Shown one piece after another: positions 36,714 to 39,908 of a DNA stretch of 39,908 nt. The DNA is from a virus. Below the pieces are notes generated by a model. That model had not been told where the DNA came from and did no database searches. It saw only the letters and a program-made list of their open reading frames with translations. The stretch lies in IMG/VR virus record IMGVR_UViG_3300030116_006740, positions 1 to 39,908 of that record. One strand, 5' to 3'. Positions within the stretch are counted from its first letter, which is position 1. Each line of letters opens with the position of its first letter. The translations under genes were made by a program, and so were the position numbers.

Positions 36714-37804
36714 ATGTTAAATTTTTAGATTTAGAAAAACAGAACAGACGTATCAAGAAAAAATTAATGTCTGAGATTTCAGATATTATTGATAGTTGCG
36801 CGTTTGTGTCTGGAAAAAGGGTTGAGGAGTTTGAACAAAGATTCGCTGAGTATTGTGACGCAAAATACTGTGTGGCCACAAGCAGCGGCACATCAGCCCT
36901 TCATGCCGCATTATATTGCTATAAGTATTCTGGAGAGGTTTTAACAACACCAAATAGCTTTATAGCAACCAGCGAGGCCATTTCTTATTGTCCAAATTTT
37001 AAACACAAATTTGTGGACGTAGACTCAACCTGTAATATGAGTTTTGATAGCGCGGTTAAAGCTGCTGGCTCTAAAACTAGGATTATATTACCAACAAGCC
37101 TGTACGGAAACCCCTGTGACTTGCTAGGGTTAAAAGTTGTAGCGAACCAAACCAATTCAATACTAATAAATGATGCAGCACAAGCGCATGGCGCACTTTT
37201 TAATAAAAAACCAATCACCAATTATGCCACAATGACTTGTTTCAGTTTTTACCCCGGAAAAAACTTAGGAACTTGTGGAGAGGGCGGTGCGGTAGTCACC
37301 AATTCTAAACGCCTTTACGAATTAATGAAGTGCTTTATTAATCACGGCCAATCCAAAAAATACATGCATGATATAGTTGGCTGTAATCATAGGATGAGTG
37401 AAATAGAAGCTGCTGCTCTGAATATCAAACTTCCTTTTTTAGACGAGTGGACAGAAAAAAGAATAGAAGCTGCTCATAGATACAGACTCAACCTATCTGA
37501 AAATCCAAAAATTAAAATGATGGAAGTAAAAGAAGGAAATAAGTGTGTGTACCACATATTCCCAGTGTTTATAAGAAACAGGAATAGAGTCCAGCAAGAA
37601 CTTTTATCTCATGGAATTCAAACAGGATTACATTACCCAAAGCCAATTCATCTTCAAAAAGCGTACAAAGAACTTAAGCACAAAAGGGGAGACTTTCCAG
37701 TTGCAGAAAAACAAGCGTCTATGGAACTAAGCTTGCCGATGTACCCCGAAATAACAAAAAGAGAAGTTGATTATGTATGTAAAAAACTAGAATCAGTATT
37801 ATGA
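36710..37804 (+). CDS. DegT/DnrJ/EryC1 sugar aminotransferase (WbpE/WlbC-like)
   Basis: 364 residues, the standard family length. [15 protein letters not shown] binds PLP phosphate; [13 protein letters not shown] gives the conserved Asp/Gln; [19 protein letters not shown] contains the PLP Lys; [12 protein letters not shown] is the specificity region. It would transaminate the 3-keto sugar made by the preceding dehydrogenase before the acetyltransferase acts. Coupled by ATGA to the next glycosyltransferase. Confidence 0.93.
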   Translation: MNVKFLDLEKQNRRIKKKLMSEISDIIDSCAFVSGKRVEEFEQRFAEYCDAKYCVATSSGTSALHAALYCYKYSGEVLTTPNSFIATSEAISYCPNFKHKFVDVDSTCNMSFDSAVKAAGSKTRIILPTSLYGNPCDLLGLKVVANQTNSILINDAAQAHGALFNKKPITNYATMTCFSFYPGKNLGTCGEGGAVVTNSKRLYELMKCFINHGQSKKYMHDIVGCNHRMSEIEAAALNIKLPFLDEWTEKRIEAAHRYRLNLSENPKIKMMEVKEGNKCVYHIFPVFIRNRNRVQQELLSHGIQTGLHYPKPIHLQKAYKELKHKRGDFPVAEKQASMELSLPMYPEITKREVDYVCKKLESVL

Positions 37805-38691
37805 AAGTAAAAATTTTAGGATGGAGAGACGAAGAAATTTCTATCGTCAATAGGCTTGAAAAAGGTTTTGAAGAACTAGGTCATGAGATTGTTGTTTTTG
37901 ACAACAAGCCTGATCTGCTTATCGCAATAAATCCCGACGTTTATGATGAAGCCATTAAGCATGAAATGTTAACTGGTGGCTTAAAAATTTTTAACATTCT
38001 TGACGTTCCTGAACACCTTATTGACACTTATCCGGTTGAAGAAATAAAAGACCAGCTTAAACATGCAGATGTAATTACTTGTATTTCTGAATCTACAAAG
38101 AAACAAGTAAAAAAATACTTTAAGAAAAAAGCCCACGTAGTTTATACGCCATCGTTAGAAGTGGAAAACGTACCTAAAACAAGAGATGTTGATTTTTTAT
38201 ATGTGGGCCGCGCAGGAGACCCAAACAAAAGATTTAGTTTGGTTTTACAATCACTTAGAGATGCGGGAATGCCCCACAACAGTCTTCATGTGTGCGGCCC
38301 AGAACCAACGTCTCATGGGGTTTACCACGGGGTTGTAACAGCTTCTAAATTAAATGAGTTATATCACCAAACCAAGGCAGTATTACTGCCATCAAAAGTC
38401 GAAGGCATAGGGCTTAGTATGATAGAAGGTGCAATGGCTGGTGCAGTACCAATCACATGTACAGATAATCCAACAGCCAAAGAATTTGGATTTGAAGAGT
38501 TTTCGGTAGAGCCTAGTATTGATAGCTACTCTAGAGCTATGATGATGACAATGATGGACTATCTAGGCAAAAAGCAAAGGGTGTTGGAAATTGTTCAAAA
38601 GCAAAACCTTTTTAATAAATTTAATAAAAAGACCGTTGCTAAAAAATACATAGATTTTTATGAAGATCGGTTTAATAGCATCGGCATATAA
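37801..38691 (+). CDS. Glycosyltransferase group 1 (GT4)
   Basis: 296 residues. The two-domain GT-B fold is shown by VDFLYVGRAGDPNKRFSLVL (donor-domain start), LHVCGPEPTSHG, and VEGIGLSMIEGAMAGAVPIT (E-x7-E). The N-terminal acceptor domain is short. It ends overlapping the next gene by 32 bp. Probably transfers the diacetamido-uronic acid or another sugar made by this operon; inference only. Confidence 0.87.
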   Translation: MKVKILGWRDEEISIVNRLEKGFEELGHEIVVFDNKPDLLIAINPDVYDEAIKHEMLTGGLKIFNILDVPEHLIDTYPVEEIKDQLKHADVITCISESTKKQVKKYFKKKAHVVYTPSLEVENVPKTRDVDFLYVGRAGDPNKRFSLVLQSLRDAGMPHNSLHVCGPEPTSHGVYHGVVTASKLNELYHQTKAVLLPSKVEGIGLSMIEGAMAGAVPITCTDNPTAKEFGFEEFSVEPSIDSYSRAMMMTMMDYLGKKQRVLEIVQKQNLFNKFNKKTVAKKYIDFYEDRFNSIGI

Positions 38692-39424
38692 TTGCTCAGA
38701 GTTTCTACAAGACTGCTTAGACCCTTGGTTGGCTTTTAAACAGGATGGAGAACATGAATTATCATGTAGTTTCATTCATAATTGTTTTTACGAAAACAAA
38801 GAGTTAGGGCTACCCCTTAACTCCTCTGACGATACAGAAAAAATACTAGAATCTTACTATGATAAAGGGTTAATAGATCATTACTGCTCTTCTCAAAAAT
38901 ACTTGAAAGAGCATGAAGCTAGAAACATATGTTTAAAATCTGTTTTAAGTGACAATGTAGATTATGTCTGGACTCTTGGCCTTGATGAAATTTTTACTGT
39001 AGAAGAAATAAATAATATTTTAAATTTTATTAAATTAAATTCTTTTGTAGACTGGTTTAAGATTAATTATAAGAATTATGTTTTTGATGGAACGGTTTGG
39101 GTTGACGGTTTTTGTCCACCAAGGATTTTTAAAGTAAATTGTCATGGAGGATTAAAAGAGCTATACTATGATGATGACTTTGTTTATGCAGATGGTACGG
39201 ACTACAAAAAACTTTCAAGCCTAGAAATCCCAACGGGGGTCGCACATGTAAAACACATGACTTGGCTGCACAGCAATGGAAAAGCCAAGGTAGAATATCA
39301 AAAAGCTAGATGGGGAGAGTCGGGCTGTAGCTATGCGTGGAATTACGATGAAAATAAATTAGAATTTAATAAAATATTTTACAAGAATAAACCCCTACCA
39401 GTTTTACATAATGAACACTTATAG
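38660..39424 (+). CDS. GT-A-like glycosyltransferase, 254 aa
   Basis: GLIASAYNCSEFLQDCLDPW resembles the first strand-helix of GT2 enzymes; YVWTLGLDEIFTVEEI carries the acidic cluster (LDE) at the DxD position; GVAHVKHMTWLHSN is a later conserved-looking region. It overlaps its neighbours on both sides. Family placement is moderate. Confidence 0.62.
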   Translation: MKIGLIASAYNCSEFLQDCLDPWLAFKQDGEHELSCSFIHNCFYENKELGLPLNSSDDTEKILESYYDKGLIDHYCSSQKYLKEHEARNICLKSVLSDNVDYVWTLGLDEIFTVEEINNILNFIKLNSFVDWFKINYKNYVFDGTVWVDGFCPPRIFKVNCHGGLKELYYDDDFVYADGTDYKKLSSLEIPTGVAHVKHMTWLHSNGKAKVEYQKARWGESGCSYAWNYDENKLEFNKIFYKNKPLPVLHNEHL

Positions 39425-39908
39425 AATGCAAACAGTTCTTGAAGACCCGATAAAATCGGAAGAATTTAAGTTACTTAACAAGATAATGACCAAAAGGTTC
39501 GGACGAAAATGGTTTACCAAAGAAGATGACGAACTTAAAATAGTGATAGAGTGTAAATCATTAATAAAAAACGAAAATACAAAACTAGACTCTTATGAAA
39601 AAAAAGTTTTTTCCCAGTTTGGAGAAGACGGAATCACCGAGTATATCTTTGATAAGATAGGAACAGATAGCAAATATTATGTTGAGATAGGAACCCAAGA
39701 CGGAAACGAGTGCAATACGAGGTTTCTTTTGGAAGAAAAAGGCTGGACAGGAATAATGCTAGATGCTATTGCTCCCTCTAATCCTAGTATAAATTTACAC
39801 AAACATTTCATAACAAGACACAACATTGAAGAAGTTTGGGACTTATATAACATACCTAGAGACTTTGATTATTTTTCAATAGATACTGATGGTGTTGACT
39901 GGCATCTC
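39411..39908 (+). CDS. FkbM-like methyltransferase, 3'-truncated by window edge
   Basis: 166 codons are visible from ATG 39411, and the frame runs off the end. VFSQFGEDGITEYIFDKIG and YYVEIGTQDGNECNTRFLL form the SAM-binding loop of FkbM-type methyltransferases, followed by GIMLDAIAPSNPS and DYFSIDTDGVD. Such enzymes methylate sugars or polyketides. It overlaps the preceding gene by 14 bp, and would methylate the glycan built by the operon. Confidence 0.8.
   Translation, partial: MNTYRMQTVLEDPIKSEEFKLLNKIMTKRFGRKWFTKEDDELKIVIECKSLIKNENTKLDSYEKKVFSQFGEDGITEYIFDKIGTDSKYYVEIGTQDGNECNTRFLLEEKGWTGIMLDAIAPSNPSINLHKHFITRHNIEEVWDLYNIPRDFDYFSIDTDGVDWHL

Noticed and set aside
1-39908. CRISPR array, insertion sequence or integrase
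   Set aside because: No regularly spaced repeats, no transposase or integrase motifs and no direct-repeat borders around the tRNA were seen.

Overview
The window looks like part of the genome of a large tailed bacteriophage with AT-rich DNA, probably from a marine or other aquatic habitat. The evidence is the gene mix: dUTPase, dCMP deaminase, a T4-gp1-like deoxynucleotide kinase, class I ribonucleotide reductase, a small phage-type sigma factor, tmRNA, one tRNA, a small heat-shock protein and many short ORFs. Genes are tightly packed, ATGA overlaps are common, and no ribosomal or central-metabolism operons are present. The habitat and the phage assignment are inferences. No capsid, tail, terminase or polymerase gene lies in the window.

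Layout. 1-6950 (minus strand): an aldehyde dehydrogenase cut by the window edge, an HPPD-like VOC enzyme, a eukaryotic-type phosphomannomutase, a cupin, a nucleotidyltransferase-fold protein, two glycosyltransferases, a sulfotransferase and four small ORFs. 6951-7401: no gene, but many hairpins; a candidate structured RNA. 7402-9724 (minus): dUTPase, a UDP-sugar dehydrogenase, dCMP deaminase and an AT-hook regulator with a sigma70-like promoter. 9807-20169 (plus): one long operon with the deoxynucleotide kinase, sigma factor, a radical SAM/SPASM protein, nucleotidyltransferases, a SIS isomerase, a HAD phosphatase, a NeuA-like enzyme, glycosyltransferases, two sulfotransferases, a PD-(D/E)XK nuclease and tRNA-Arg(UCU). 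20193-21965: small zinc-ribbon protein, secreted trypsin-like protease, Cys-rich lipoprotein and a hypothetical gene, each with its own promoter-like box. 21967-24240 (minus): deoxyhypusine-synthase-like and agmatinase genes plus small ORFs. 24271-27239: small accessory genes and Hsp20. 27327-33208: glycosyltransferase, FmdB-like protein, NrdA, NrdB, glycosyltransferase. 33244-34116: tmRNA and, converging on it, signal peptidase I. 34143-end: a membrane/coiled-coil protein, then a sugar operon (Gfo/Idh dehydrogenase, hexapeptide acyltransferase, DegT aminotransferase, glycosyltransferases, FkbM-like methyltransferase).

How the genes fit together. Three themes dominate: (1) deoxynucleotide supply; (2) a large set of sugar-nucleotide, glycosyl-transfer and sulfation genes, including a WbpA/B/D/E-like set that could make a diacetamido-uronic acid; (3) export and cell-envelope functions.

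Most notable signals. A recurring AGTGTAATTA box lies only about 5 nt before several start codons, implying leaderless transcripts, and may be read by the encoded sigma factor. A second, sigma70-like promoter class lies exactly 8 nt before three ATGs. The NrdB protein has Val at the radical-tyrosine position. The tmRNA encodes an unusually long tag of about 31 residues.
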